Source: Protea cynaroides | Lineage: Eukaryota; Streptophyta; Magnoliopsida; Proteales; Proteaceae | Length of the DNA: 64,000 nucleotides | Direction of reading: 5' to 3' | Assembly (NCBI GenBank): GCA_028583415.1 | Contig: CM053269.1 | Span: 32,678,254-32,742,253, forward strand | Shown here: in pieces, positions 45,421-56,692 of the stretch | How the letters are laid out: each line of letters opens with the position of its first letter | How positions within the stretch are numbered: the stretch's first letter is position 1 | Position numbers and translations under genes: made by a program | The notes under the pieces: generated by a model | The model's database searches: none | Seen by the model: the letters and a program-made list of their open reading frames with translations, nothing else | Told to the model about the DNA's origin: nothing

Positions 45421-47038
45421 AATCTCAAGGAGAGGTTAACACAACTGCAGCAATGTGTACTACAGGAAAAGTGTTCAATTATGATAATGAGCAGTTCGTG
45501 ATAGATGCACCGGGTGAATCAACCAACCAAGGGTTTATTCATTGGTTTTCAAATATGTTCACAACGTTGAAGATTGTACCTGATATAATTAATGAAGTGA
45601 AAGCAGCTATTAAATCAGACCCTTATCTGAGAACGGTACAAGAAGACATCGAAAAAGGTAGGACTATTCCTGAGTTCACCTTAGATGATGAAAAGGTATT
45701 GAAGTACAAAGAATATGTGTTCCTGAAATAGAAAATTTAGACATTAGATACCGACTAATGAAGGAAGCTCATACCATCGCCTATTCGGTACATCCTGGAA
45801 GTACAAAGATGTATCATGATTTAAAGAAATTATATTGGTGGAGAAGAATGAAAGCAGATGTAGCTAAATTCATGTCTCAATGCCTAAATTGTCAAAGGGT
45901 GAAGGCTGAACAACAAAGACCTACAGGACTATTGTAGCCACTGCCAGAACCAGCATGGAAATGGGACTGCATCACTATGGACTTCGTCACCGGGTTAGCA
46001 TTGACTCCTCGAGTAGTTTACGTGGTCTGGGTGATTGTAGATCGTCTGACTAAGACAGCTCGCTTTATAGCAATACGACCACAGTATACCCTAGAGAGGT
46101 TAGCCAAGCTATATGTGGATAACATTGTCAGATTACATGGTATACCTAAAAGCATTGTGTCCGATATAGACCCACGCTTTACTTCAAAGTTTTGGGAAGG
46201 ATTGCAAAAGGCTATGGGTACAACGTTGAAGTTCAGTACTGCATTCCATCCTCAGACAAATGGACAGTCAGAGCGTACCATTCAGATTTTAGAAGACATG
46301 CTTCGAGCCTGTGTAATTGACTTTAAAGGATCATGGGATGAGAAACTACCATTGATCGAGTTCGCCTATAACAACAGCTATCAAGCTACTATACAGATGT
46401 CACCCTATGAAGCACTGTATGGTAGAAAGTGTCGAACTCCTTTGTTTTGGAATGAAGTTGGTGAACGTAGCATCGTTGGACCAAAATTTATTGAATTGAC
46501 TTGTTGATTAGTGGACATTATCAGAGAAAGAGTTAGAATAGCTCAGAATCGTCAGAAACAGTACACAGATACTCGACGTCGAGACCTTGAATTTGTTGTA
46601 GGTGATAAGGTATTTCTGAAGGTATCACCTATGCGAGGTTTAAAACGATTCGGACAGAAAGGGAAGCTAAGTCCGAGATATGTTGGGCCATATGAGATTT
46701 TAGCTAAACGTGAAAAGGTGACTTATCAGTTAGCACTACCACCATCTATGTCAAGTGTTCATGATGTATTTCATGTCTCATTGCTGAAGAAGTACGTCAG
46801 AGACCCAACGAATGTTTTGACAGCAGATCCACCAGGTGTAACTGATGATTTGACATTCGAGGTAGCACCAACTGAAATCACTAGTCGAAAGGTTCAACGT
46901 CTACGCAACCGTGAGATATACTATGTTAAAGTTACCTGGAGGAGCCGAGATATAAAAGAGATCACATGGGAAGAAGAGAATGCTATGTAGAAGCAATATC
47001 CTCACCTTTTCGACTCGAAAGGTATTTACAAATTTTGA
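45421..47038 (+). pseudogene. G2 integrase with chromodomain-like C-terminus
   Basis: The HHCC region (45780-45900), DDE core (MDFVTGLALTP; VSDIDPRF; SPYEALYGRKC), GPY/F module (RYVGPYEILAKRE) and chromodomain segment (IYYVKVTWRSRDIKEITWEE) are co-linear with G1. The frame breaks around 45712 (deletion), then stops at 45730, 45937, 46505 and 46988. The region between IN and chromodomain is intact here and shows what G1 has lost at 7261. Confidence 0.92.
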
Positions 47039-47053
47039 GGATGAAATTTTTAA

Positions 47054-47068
47054 TAAGAGGGGGGGAGT
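47054..47068 (+). promoter_or_regulatory. Polypurine tract of G2
   Basis: AAGAGGGGGGGGAGT immediately precedes the 3' LTR start at 47069. Confidence 0.85.
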
Positions 47069-47486
47069 TGTAAGACCCGTATGAACTAACCGGTCTTACC
47101 ACCTAGTACCAGGTTTACCTATCATGGTCGAGCCAAGTGGACCAAGTGCATTAAGAAAATCACAGGACCAGGTATGAGTCTAACCCAAAAATAGTAAATA
47201 TGAGGGTAGGGTCGCATGCCTAAACAGGTAGGGTCGACCACACCTCAACAGAAGTCCAACCCATGACTTTTTAGTCGTAGGGTCGCATGACTAAGAAGGT
47301 ATAGGGTCGACGGATCCTGCGACCCTATGTCCGACCCTATGATTACAGACAGAAACCATAAATTAGGAAACTTTCTTAATTCCAAGGGGTTCTTTCCTAA
47401 AATCGATGGGACTTATTTTGGAGGGTTTTCCTCTATAAATAGGACGTCCTTAGCCTCTTTCACTCCTTTTAGAACCCTAATTGAAA

Positions 47487-47577
47487 ATGAGAGAAAGAGA
47501 AAGAGAAGGAAAATTGAAGAAAAGACTAAGGAAGACGAGGAAGTTCAGAGAAACCTATAAATCTCAGCCAACCTCAG
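47487..47577 (+). other. Possible first coding exon of the LTR small gene (G2 3' LTR)
   Basis: From the ATG at 47487 a basic Arg/Lys/Glu-rich frame (MREREREGKLKKRLRK...) stays open for 30 codons to the donor TCAG|GTATGA at 47577/47578. Splicing to the acceptor at 48883/48884 would keep phase (G|GT) and give a 70-residue protein. The ATG and frame are not kept in the 5' LTR (TAA), S3 (GTG) or G1, so this exon may be untranslated leader. Confidence 0.3.
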
Positions 47578-48883
47578 GTATGAACCTAATTCCCTTCATA
47601 AAGTAAGGGCCTAGAATAGATTATGAGGAAGTTAGGATTAAGAGAAACCCAAATCATCCATCCATGGACAAGTTCCAAAGGAATCCATAGAAGTAATCAT
47701 CATTGGCAATGGAAAATATGTAAAAATCATAGTTATGAGCCATAGAACAATCTTAGAATGGACCTACAAGACCACAGGATCAATCACATGCCCTTGGGAG
47801 GTCCCAGGGAGGGTGTGGTCGCATGTAGGATCGATTGGTATCCGATCACACCTCCAACCCTACACCCTAGGGTCACAGAAAACTGCTACCTTAGGTGCGA
47901 CCCTACCCTACGATCCCATGATTTCAGCTAGTCAAAATTTATTGGAATTAGTTCTAATTAAAATCTATCGACTTGTTAGGCCTTTCTACTGATTTAAAGG
48001 TGATTCATAAAGCTTGAACGAGGATCTACACTCAATCAAAGGTGAGGAAACAAGACCTAAACTAATTGGCTAATAATACGCTGTTTTCATTTATTGAGTC
48101 CAATACCATGTATGATTTTTTGATTGTACGATTGTAATGTGCATATCACATGTCATCTACTATTCCCGTTATTACTGTTCATGCATATTTAATTCAATTT
48201 ATTTATAACATGATGATCATTATGATGCTAGGAATAGGCATGTGAATGTATGTATGTGGTTAGTGTGCTTGATGCGAATGGAGCATCAGGGGGAGGACGT
48301 GGCACTATGGTTCATCCTTGTCACTAGAATCTAGCTCTATCTCTACTCAAGTCTTGTCCACTAGCTTCGTCGTATCGCCATTACCTTAGCAAAACTATTA
48401 CGTCATAGGGTATCAGGGGAGGTGGTCTCGGACCGTGTAGTCTTTGACTCTGTCGGGGGGCCTTAGCTCTATCTCTATGGACGTATTGAGAGATGCTGGG
48501 GTGAGGCCTTGGATACACTGTTTGACATTAAGATTGGTTAGTTGCGAGCCCAGTTTGCAAGCCCTCGCCAACAGGGGCTTACGTGTTGGTATGGGTAGAG
48601 CATCAGGGGAAGTGTGATGTGGTGCGGTCCTAAGCACTTTAGCTCTATCTCTATTCCATGGTGGGTGCATGTGGGGGCGGCAATAGTGTTTGATCCATTG
48701 GGCGGTTCCACACATTCGTGTATAGAGGTGCGACGGCCACCTATCCTTTCCATAGCACATTGCAAACTTATGAACCAGACCAAAGATATGAATTGAATGC
48801 ATGCATACGTTTGTTGCATTGTTTTGTTTGCCCACTGAGCCGTGATGTGTGCTCACCCTTTCTATTTTTAATTGATGATGCAG

Positions 48884-49005
48884 GTACCACGGTTGAAGAC
48901 TATATGAATGCTCCTATGTGTGGATATGCGACGGTGATGAACGCTGAAGTTATGGTGGAGTTGCATGATTCGTCATGCGAGTGCAACTCATGCGTCTTCG
49001 ATTAG
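48884..49005 (+). other. Conserved 122-nt exon-like ORF in G2 3' LTR
   Basis: The frame reads TTVEDYMNAPMCGYATVMN, then AEVMVELHDSSCECNSCVFD, ending in TAG at 49003-49005. The differences from the 5' LTR copy include amino-acid changes in the middle, while the VEDYMNAP and HDSSCEC ends are unchanged. Confidence 0.55.
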
Positions 49006-49290
49006 ATTCATTCTTTTGGATTTTATTTGGAAATGTAATTGAATAGTTTAAATTATTTTATGTCTTAGACAATGGAGAATAATTGGATAATTTATTATTT
49101 TATAATTGTTAGACTCTCAGTTTATTAGTATAAAGACTTCCGCTATTGTGTATTTACTCTGATTATTGTTGTGGACGTGTATGGTTTAAGCAAACGGACA
49201 CAGCCTATTCGAGATCCTGGTTCAACCGTTGGTTAATTAGCGGTTCATCACACCATTCTGAATGGTGTAGAATTGGGGTGTGACACTACA

Positions 49291-50390
49291 ATCCTTCTCT
49301 CTCCCACCTCATTCCATAACAGAGGTGTACAATATTTCTTCCCATAAAGTGCCTCATATGGAGCCATTTGGATCGTAGCCTGGTAACTTTTGTTATAAGC
49401 AAACTCGATGAGCGATAGCTTCTCGTCTCAAGCTCTTTTGAAATCTAGAGCACACACTCTAAGCATATCTTCTAAGATTTGAATAGTTCTTTCTGACTGC
49501 CCGTCTATCTGATGATGAAAAGTTGTACTAAACTTCAACTTGGTTCCCATGGCTTTCTGTAATCATTTCCAGAACTTTGATGTAAAACGGGGATCTCTAT
49601 CAGATACTATACTTTCTGGGACGCCATGAAGTCTGACTATATTATCCACATATAGCTTGGCCAGCTTCTCCATGGTATACTGAGGTCCGATAGCGATGAA
49701 TCGAGCTGTCTTGGTAAGTCGATCGACTATAACCCATACTGCATCTACTGACCTTGGTGTCAAGGGTAGGCCAGTGACGAAATCCATTGTGATACAATCC
49801 CACTTCCATGCTAGCTCCGGTAGTGGTTGTAGAAAACCTGCGGGTCTCTGCCTTTCAGCTTTAACTTGCTGATAATTCAAACATTATAATACGAACCGAG
49901 CTACATCCGCTTTCATACCCCTCCACCAATATAATCTTCTTAAATCATGGTACAACTTGGTGCTTCCTGGATGTACCGAATATGGGGTGTAATGAGCTTC
50001 TGTCATAACTTGATCTCTGATATTTGAGTTCTCACTCTCAAGTATACATAATCGTCCATGATACCTGAGTACCTTGTCTAAATCCAAGGTAAAGTCAGGA
50101 TTGCTTTTACCCTTCTCTAGATCTTTTTACACAGTCTTGAGCTGTGGATCCTTAGGATTTCTACTTTGACCTCATCTATTATATCCGATGAGATTTTCAA
50201 AGCTGCGAACATCAATGTAAACTTATGAATTAAGCCCTGTTCCACTAGATCTCCTCCAGTTTCTAATATATACTCTTCATCATTCTCTATTGAGCTTGAG
50301 GCTACAGCACACAATGCAGCATTTGTACTAGGTCCTGCCTCAGGCTTCAATGCCCACTTTCTGCTTAAGGCATCAGCCACAATGTTTGTC
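49291..50390 (-). pseudogene. G3 integrase, N-terminal and core part
   Basis: Minus-strand frames hold the zinc-binding region (HPGSTKLYHDLRRLYWW, about 49920-50000), the core with ITMDFVTGLPLTP, the VSDRDPRFTSKFW block, and a degraded SxYEALYGK region near 49340. Frames break at 49883, 49563 and beyond. The C-terminal remainder lies across nested G2 at 36761-37319. Confidence 0.9.
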
Positions 50391-51750
50391 TTACAGATGG
50401 TACTGGATATCACAATCATAATCTTTTAATAGTTCCAGCCATCTCCTCTGTCTCATATTCAGATCCTTTTGAGTGAAAAGGTAAGTTAAGATCTTGTGAT
50501 CCGATTTAATCTGAAACTTTTCACCGTAAAGGTAGTGTCTCCAAGTCTTGATTGCATGAATGACCGTTGCTAACTCCAGATCATGCGTAGGATAGTTCTT
50601 CTCATGCTCTTTCAACTGTCTTGATGCGTAGGCAATCACCTGTTCTCCTTGCATTGACACACATCCAAGACCTAACCCTGAGGCATCCGTATATAGGGTA
50701 AACAACAAGCCTGGTGCTGGGATGGTCAAGATAGGTGCAGAGACTAGTCTTGACTTCAAAGTCTGAAAGCACTTCTCACACTCATCCGTCCATATAAACT
50801 TTTCCCCTTTCTTGGTTAGTCTGGTAAGTGGAACGGCGATCCTTGAGTAGTCTTCCACAAATCTTCTATAGTAACCAGCCAATCCAAGGAAACTACGAAT
50901 CTCCGCAACTGATTTCGGTGCATCCCATCCTACTATAGCTATGATCTTGCTTGGATCTACCTTGATACCATCTGCAGATACTAAGTGACCCAAGAAGGCC
51001 ACTTCCTTCAGCTAAAATTCACACTTCTTGAACTTGGCATAAAGCTTTTCTCTTCTCAGTCGTTGTAGGGCTGCTCTCAAATGTGTTGCATGAGTTTCTC
51101 TATCTTGTGAGTAGACCAATATGTCGTCAATGAATACGATGACTGAAGTGTCCAACATGTCATGAAACACTCGGTTCATCAATTCCATGAATGACGCTGG
51201 AGCGTTAGTTAACCCGAATGACATTACAAGGAACTCATAATGTCCATACCTTGTCCTGAAAGCAGTTTTCGGAATATCTGCGACCTTGATCCTCAATTGG
51301 TGATACCCTGATCTAAGATCAATCTTCGAGAAAACCTTCGCACCTTGCAACTGATCGAACAGATCATCGATCCTAGGCAAAGGATATCCGTTCTTGATGG
51401 TTAACTTGTTCAGCTCTCGATAATTGATACATAACCGTACACTACCGTCCTTCTTCTTAACGAACAATACAGGTGCTCCCCATGGCGATATGCTTGGTCA
51501 TATGAAACCCTTATCTAGTAGTTCTTGTAATTTGGTCTTCAACTCCTTTAACTCGGTAGGGGCCATCCTATACGGTGCCTTAGACACCGACGCCGACCCT
51601 GGCATAAGGTCTATCACGAACTCTGTAGCCCTGTCTGGAGGTAGACCTGGGAGATCTTCTGGAAATACATCTGAAAACTCTCGTACCACATCTAGATCTT
51701 CCATCTTTGGCACCTCAGCAGTTATGTCAACCACAGACACTAAGTACCCC
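50391..51750 (-). pseudogene. G3 reverse transcriptase and RNase H
   Basis: Frames 51467-51012 and 51002-50391 carry FVKKKDGSVRLCINYR, FSKIDLRSGYHQLRI, VIVFIDDILVYS, MAFLGHLVSADGIKVDPSK, LYTDASGLGLGCVSMQ and LTYLFTQKDLNMRQRRW. Breaks occur at about 51498 and 51012 (a TAG), and a 5-bp loss near 50395. This is the best preserved pol among the three Ty3 elements with visible RT. Confidence 0.93.
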
Positions 51751-52174
51751 ACTCATTCCTTCTCTAAGCATCTCTTAGCTTTTAGGGTGGTGAGGAATAG
51801 CTTCCGCTTCCTAGGTAACTTGGTCCCAGTGAAGCTAAACTCTTTCCCCTTCTCATCTTTAAGCACAAGTTTCCTTTCACCACATAATAAGCTAGCTGAA
51901 TAATGGCCTAGCCAATCCATTCCAAAGATGACGTCAAAGTTTGACATCTCGAGTTGAACCAGATTTGCTTCTAGGTTTCGGCCCTCAATACTAACTGTAC
52001 ACGGCCCATAGTATTCATTCAACGCCACTTCGACTCCCAACGGAGAGCGAACTATCAAGCTTGGGTTCAAACACTTGATAGGTCCATTCGCTTCCCAAAA
52101 GAAATAGAAACGAAGGAGTGCGTGGCTCCAGAGTCAAAGAGTACTCCGGAGGGTATACCAACTATATTTACTGT
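51751..52174 (-). pseudogene. G3 aspartic protease
   Basis: It continues gag without an intron: VVTG, TVNIVGIPSGVLFDSGATHS. The DSG active site is intact. A stop at about 52067 and another at 51753 interrupt the downstream part, which includes the FDVIFGMDWLGHYSASLLCG flap-to-linker region. Confidence 0.9.
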
Positions 52175-53464
52175 CCCAGTAACCACATCAGGTGATGCGG
52201 CTGCCTCTTCAGTGGTGACTGCGAATACCTTTCCTTGCTGCGGCAGTTGCTTCTTAGGTAGAGTACAGGTCTTCGCATAATGACCCAATTGCTGGCAATT
52301 GAAACATTTAACATTTGGGTTCTGTCCAACAAACTATGACGGTGGTGGTGCAGTAGTGTTCCTTGCAGGTACCACAGCGGACTGAACCTTGTATGGGCGG
52401 AATGGTCTAGTATTGCCTCCACCTAAAGTCTCAGTAGCAGGCCTCTTCAGTCCCCTGTTTTGAGCAAAAAACCTGTCTCTTTGGCTGGATTCAATTACCC
52501 TGACAATCTGCATAGTCTCATTATATATCTTCTTCTCCAAACCCAAGACGTGCTCTCAGATACTTCCTCGCAATCCCATGGTAAACCTATGGGTCTTGGT
52601 TTCTTCTTCTTGCATGCTTGCCGAAGCGAAGAAGAACAGCTCTTCATATCTCTGCTGGTAAGCATCAACTGTCGACTAGGATTGTTGCAGGTTCAGGAAT
52701 TCCTTCTCCATTTGATCACGAAAGCTCTTTGGAAAGTACTTATCGAAGAAGGCTCCCCTGAATATTGCCCAATCGATCTGAGTGTGTTTTACCTCTAAGT
52801 ATGTCTAGGTAGAATTCCACCAGGCATTTGCGTCTTCCTTGAGCATGTGCGTAGCAAACAGCACCTTCTCATCCTCTGTACAAGTCATCAACCGGAAGTT
52901 CTTCTCTAATTCAGCAACCCACTATGGAGGCCACAGTGGTTTCTCTGGTTTCTCTATGAAAGTAGGGGGTTTCAGTTTTAAGAACCTATCCACTACTCGG
53001 CTTAGGTCATTCGGCCCCTGTGCATTCATTCCGTACCATGGTGGTGGGTACGGATAGATTCCTTAATAGGCAGATGACGATGGAAATTGGTGTAGTGGTT
53101 GTAGATTCTGTCCTTGGCCCATCGGCCCAGTACTACCATCCATTGGCAGTGTGGTGTTATTTCTTCCAAACTCAGGCGTACCTTCTGTAGGAATATATCC
53201 CGGTGACATGAACATCTTCAGCATCTCGTTCAGGAATGTTTTTTGCTGAGCTTCCATCTGAAAAACCAGATTCGTCACAATTGTTTCAGAGTTTGTGTGA
53301 GGGGGTTCTGGCAAATTTGTTGGTGCTCTGGGACACTGCCTTTCTTCACCGTTTGGGTTCACATTTTGCTCATCAACAGTTCATGTTTCCACGTTGTCCT
53401 CGTCTTGGCATACCCTAGAGTGGTGACGCCTTCGTGAGCCTCTACGACCATTTCCGCCTACCAT
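52175..53464 (-). pseudogene. gag: G3 gag
   Basis: The ATG at 53464 (MVGGNGRRGSRRR) leads through a Pro-rich stretch to the capsid core (VVDRFLKLKPPTF; FFDKYFPKSFRDQMEKEFLN; the MGLEKKIYNETMQIVRVIES region at about 52546) and knuckle CFNCQQLGHYAKTC (about 52270). Stops at about 53063, 52920, 52805, 52677, 52558 and 52334 break it. It runs directly into protease, unlike G1 and G2. CTTCTCAG lies about 25 bases upstream of the ATG. Confidence 0.9.
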
Positions 53465-53634
53465 CTCAGATTAATTTTCCTGCTTGGATCTGAGAAGAAG
53501 ACATAACACATGAGGTATAATCGAATGATCATAATAGTGTTAGTCTTTAACAAGTGCAAGGCGAAACTCGTAAGGAAACTTAAATCAAAATTTTATAAAT
53601 TTTTTCCAAAATTTTCTGGGCTTCCATTAGTTGT

Positions 53635-53779
53635 CCGATCGCAACATACCGGTCGCGGCACTGTATAAGGTAGTGCGACCGATATGTCTAGGCGGGCAAA
53701 CTTTTTGGATTCCCAAGGGGTACCGATCGATGTACCGATCACAACCCTGTGGGAAATGGAGTGATCGGTATAGTTGACC
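53635..53779. repeat. Leader motif array of G3, gag-proximal part
   Basis: Variants of ACCGGTCG / CGACCGGTAT occur here (CATACCGGTCGCGG, CGACCGATATG, GTACCGATCGATG) and continue at 56008-56105 beyond nested S3 (ACCGGTCGAC, GGTACCGGTGGATCGG, CCGGTATG). The array occupies the place that the GGGTCG array holds in G1 and G2. Confidence 0.65.
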
Positions 53780-56007
53780 TGTAAGACCCGTATCAAACTA
53801 ACCGGTCTTACCACCTTGTACCAGGTCTACCTATCATGGTCGAGCCAAGTGGACCAAGTGCGTGAAGAAAATTACAAGACCAGGTATGAGTTTGACCCAA
53901 AAATAGTAAATGTGAGGGTAGGGTCACATGCCTAAACAGGTAGGGTCGACCCCACCTCAACAGAAGTCCAACCTATGATTTTCTAGTCGTAGGGTCGCAT
54001 GACTAGAAAAACATAGGGTCGACGGATCCTGCGACCCTACGTCTGACCCTACGATTTCAGACAGAAACCGTAAATTAGGAAACTTTCCTAATTCCAAGGG
54101 GTTCTTTCCTAAACTCAATGGGACTTATTTTGGAGGATTTTTCTCTATAAATAGGACATCCCTTAGCCTCTTTCACTCCTTTTAAAACCCTAATTGAAAG
54201 TGAGAAAAGAGAAAGATAAGGAAAAGAAGAAGAGAAGGAAAATTGAAGAAAAGGCTAAGGAAGAGGAGGAAGTTCAGAGAAACCCCTGAATCTCAGTCAA
54301 CCTCAGGTATGAACCAAATTCCCTTTATAAAGTAAGAGCCTATAATAGATTATGAGGAAGTTAGGATTAAGAGAAACCCAAATCATCCATCCATGGATGA
54401 GTTCCAAAGGAATCCATGGAAGTACTTATCATAGGCAATGAAAAGTGTGTAAAAATCATAGTTATGAGCCATAGAACAATCTTGGAATGGACCTACAAGA
54501 CCACAGAATTGATCACATGCCCTCGGGAAGTCCTAGGGAGGGTGTGGTAGCACATAGGGTCGATTGGTAACCGACCCCACGTTCGATCCTACCCCTAGGG
54601 TCGATTGGTAACCGACCCTAGGTGCTGCCCTACCTGCGACCCTACGATTTGAGCTAGTCTAAATTTGTTTGAATTAATTCTAATTAAAATCTATCGACTT
54701 GTTAGGCCTTTCTAGTGATTTAAAGGTGATTCCTAAAGCTTGAACGATGATCTACGCTCAATCAAAGGTGAGGGAACAAGACCTAAACTAATTGGCTAAT
54801 AATAAACTATTTTCGTTTATTGAGTCTAATACCATGTATGATTCTATGATTATATGATTGTAATGTGCATATCACATGTCATCTACTATTCCTGTTATTA
54901 CTGTTCATGCATATTTAATTCAGTTTATTTACAACATGATGATGATGATGATGCTAGGAATAGGCATGTGAATGTTTATGTGTGGTTAGTGTACTTGATG
55001 CGAGTGGGGCATCAGGTAAAGTGTGATGCGGTGCGGTCCTAAGCACTTTAGCCCTATCTCTACTCAAGTCTTGTCCAGTAACATTGTCGTATTGCCATTA
55101 CCTTAGCAGAACTATTACGTCGTAGGGCATCAGGGGAGGTAGTCTCGGACCGTGTAGTTTCTGACTCTGCCGGGGGGCCTTAGCTCTATCTCTATTGACG
55201 TATTGAGGGATGCTGGGGTGAGGCCTTGGATACACTGTTTGACATTAGGATTGGTTAGTTGCGAGACCAGTTTGCAAGCCCTCGCCAATAGGGGCTTACA
55301 TGTTGGTATGGGTAGAGCATCAGGGGAAGTGTAATGCAGTGCGGTCCTAAGCACTTTAGCTCTATCTCTATTCCATGGTGGGTGCATGTGGGGGAAAAAA
55401 TGGTGTTTGATCCGTTGGGCGGTTCCACACATTCGTGTATAGAGGTGCGGCGGCCACTTATCCTTTCTATAGCGCATTGCAAACTTATGAACCAGACCAA
55501 AGATATGAATTGAATGCATGCATATGTTTGTTGCATTGTTTTGTTTGCTCACTGAGCCATGATGTATGCTCACCCTTTCGACGTCGAATGCTTTTAGTTG
55601 ATGATGCAGGTACCACGGTTGAAGACTATATGAATGCTCCTCTGTATGGACATGCGGCAGCGATGGACGCTGAAGTTATGGTGGAGTCGCATGATTCGTC
55701 ATGCGAGTGCAACTCTTGTATTTTTTATTAATATTTTATTCAATTTGTACAGACGATGTATTTGATTAAATATTTTATTTTATGTCTTAGTCAATGGAGA
55801 ATAATTGGATAATTTATTATTTTATAATTGTTAGACTCTCAGTTCATTAGTATAAAGACTTCCGCTATTGTGTATTTACTCTGATTATTGTCGTGGATAT
55901 GTATGGTTTAAGCAAACGGACACAGCCTATTCGAGATCCTTGTTGAACCGTTGGTTAATTAGCGATTCATCACACCATTCTGAATAGTGCGAAATTGGGG
56001 TGTGACA
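53780..56007 (+). mobile_element. S3: solo LTR of the G1/G2 family nested in G3
   Basis: It starts TGTAAGACCCG and ends GGTGTGACA. The flanks TGACC (53775-53779) and CGACC (56008-56012) form a 5-bp target duplication with one change. It is closely similar to the G2 LTRs: GGGTCG arrays, TATAAATA (54146-54153), donor CTCAG|GTATGA (54306/54307), and the exon-like frame at 55610-55731. Confidence 0.92.
55610..55731 (+). other. Conserved 122-nt exon-like ORF in S3
   Basis: It reads TTVEDYMNAPLYGHAAAMD, then AEVMVESHDSSCECNSCIFY and a stop at 55729-55731. Length and stop position are the same as in G2. Confidence 0.55.
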
Positions 56008-56692
56008 CGACCGGTCAAAATTTTCTCCAGACCGAGGGGTACCGGTCGACTTTACCAGGGGGGTACCGGTGGATCGGTATGGGCAAAACCGTCAACCGGT
56101 ATGCCCAGAATCCTCCTTAAAATCGAGAAAAATGTTCCTTTCTTCTTCCTCTCCGGTGGCGATTCCTCTCTGGCTCTGTGAGTTGCTACAGTCTGACCAG
56201 TGGTCTTAGAAGCTATTTTCTTCCAATCAAGACCTAAAACATCGCCTCCAAGTAAGTTCCTTCCTTCCATTTCTCATTTTTACATCGTTTCTTCATGGTT
56301 TCATACCCAAAAACTAGGTTTTTCTTAATTTGGAAGATTCTAACCGTAGGAACTCTTTTTCTTCTGCTTAGAAAGGGTTTAGGGACCTCTACGAGCAAAA
56401 GCCCTCAACCAATTTGAGGTTCCACCGAATGGTTTTCAAAAAAAAAAAATCAAATTTTTAGGTTTTTAACCTAAGTTTTGATAAAAATCAAATTTTTCTT
56501 GAAAATTCCTAAATTTCTTGTTTGTTTGATGGATGTTTGGTTTCCATAAGGTGTTTAAGGGTTATGTAAGTCCTCCTCCCCAGGTTTTGGGTGAGTTCGA
56601 GGCTTTTGCTTAAATTACTGTCGTTATGCTGCCGAAATTTCAAAAATTTCTAACCCATTTCTCTTTGTTTTGTCTTTGTTTTGTAACTCATC
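56008..56692 (+). other. Putative promoter and 5'UTR of the G3 antisense ORF
   Basis: From left to right: the rest of the motif array (56008-56105), a pyrimidine-rich stretch suited to a transcription start (56115-56170), donor CTCCAA|GTAAGT (56251/56252), a T-rich intron-like region, and the ATG at 56693. The acceptor AG seen in G4 is AA here. Confidence 0.5.

Larger units (their letters stand above)
37325..49285 (+). mobile_element. G2: near-complete Ty3/gypsy chromovirus nested in G3
   Basis: It is 11,961 bp with both LTRs (37325-39555 and 47069-49285) and a perfect 5-bp duplication CTACA (37320-37324 and 49286-49290). Order: LTR, primer-binding site, antisense ORF (minus), GGGTCG array, gag, 70-nt candidate intron, protease, RT, RNase H, integrase, chromodomain, polypurine tract, LTR. 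It is the same family as G1 (GGGTCG motif type). Stops in gag and pol are mostly C-to-T or G-to-A changes, so it is no longer active. Confidence 0.95.
47069..49285 (+). mobile_element. 3' LTR of G2
   Basis: It is 2217 bp and matches the 5' LTR throughout, with scattered substitutions and small indels, for example in the GA-rich leader (47487-47530) and near 47850. The CGAC-GTCGAA segment before the acceptor is shortened at 48858. Confidence 0.94.

Noticed and set aside
55130..55573. Recurrent 140-codon frames opposite the LTR (also 38689-39117, 48413-48856, 34987-35427)
   Set aside because: They recur because the LTR is repeated, span the AGAGATAGAGCT modules, differ in length and carry no stable start. 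The 122-nt frame on the sense strand shows better codon-level conservation.
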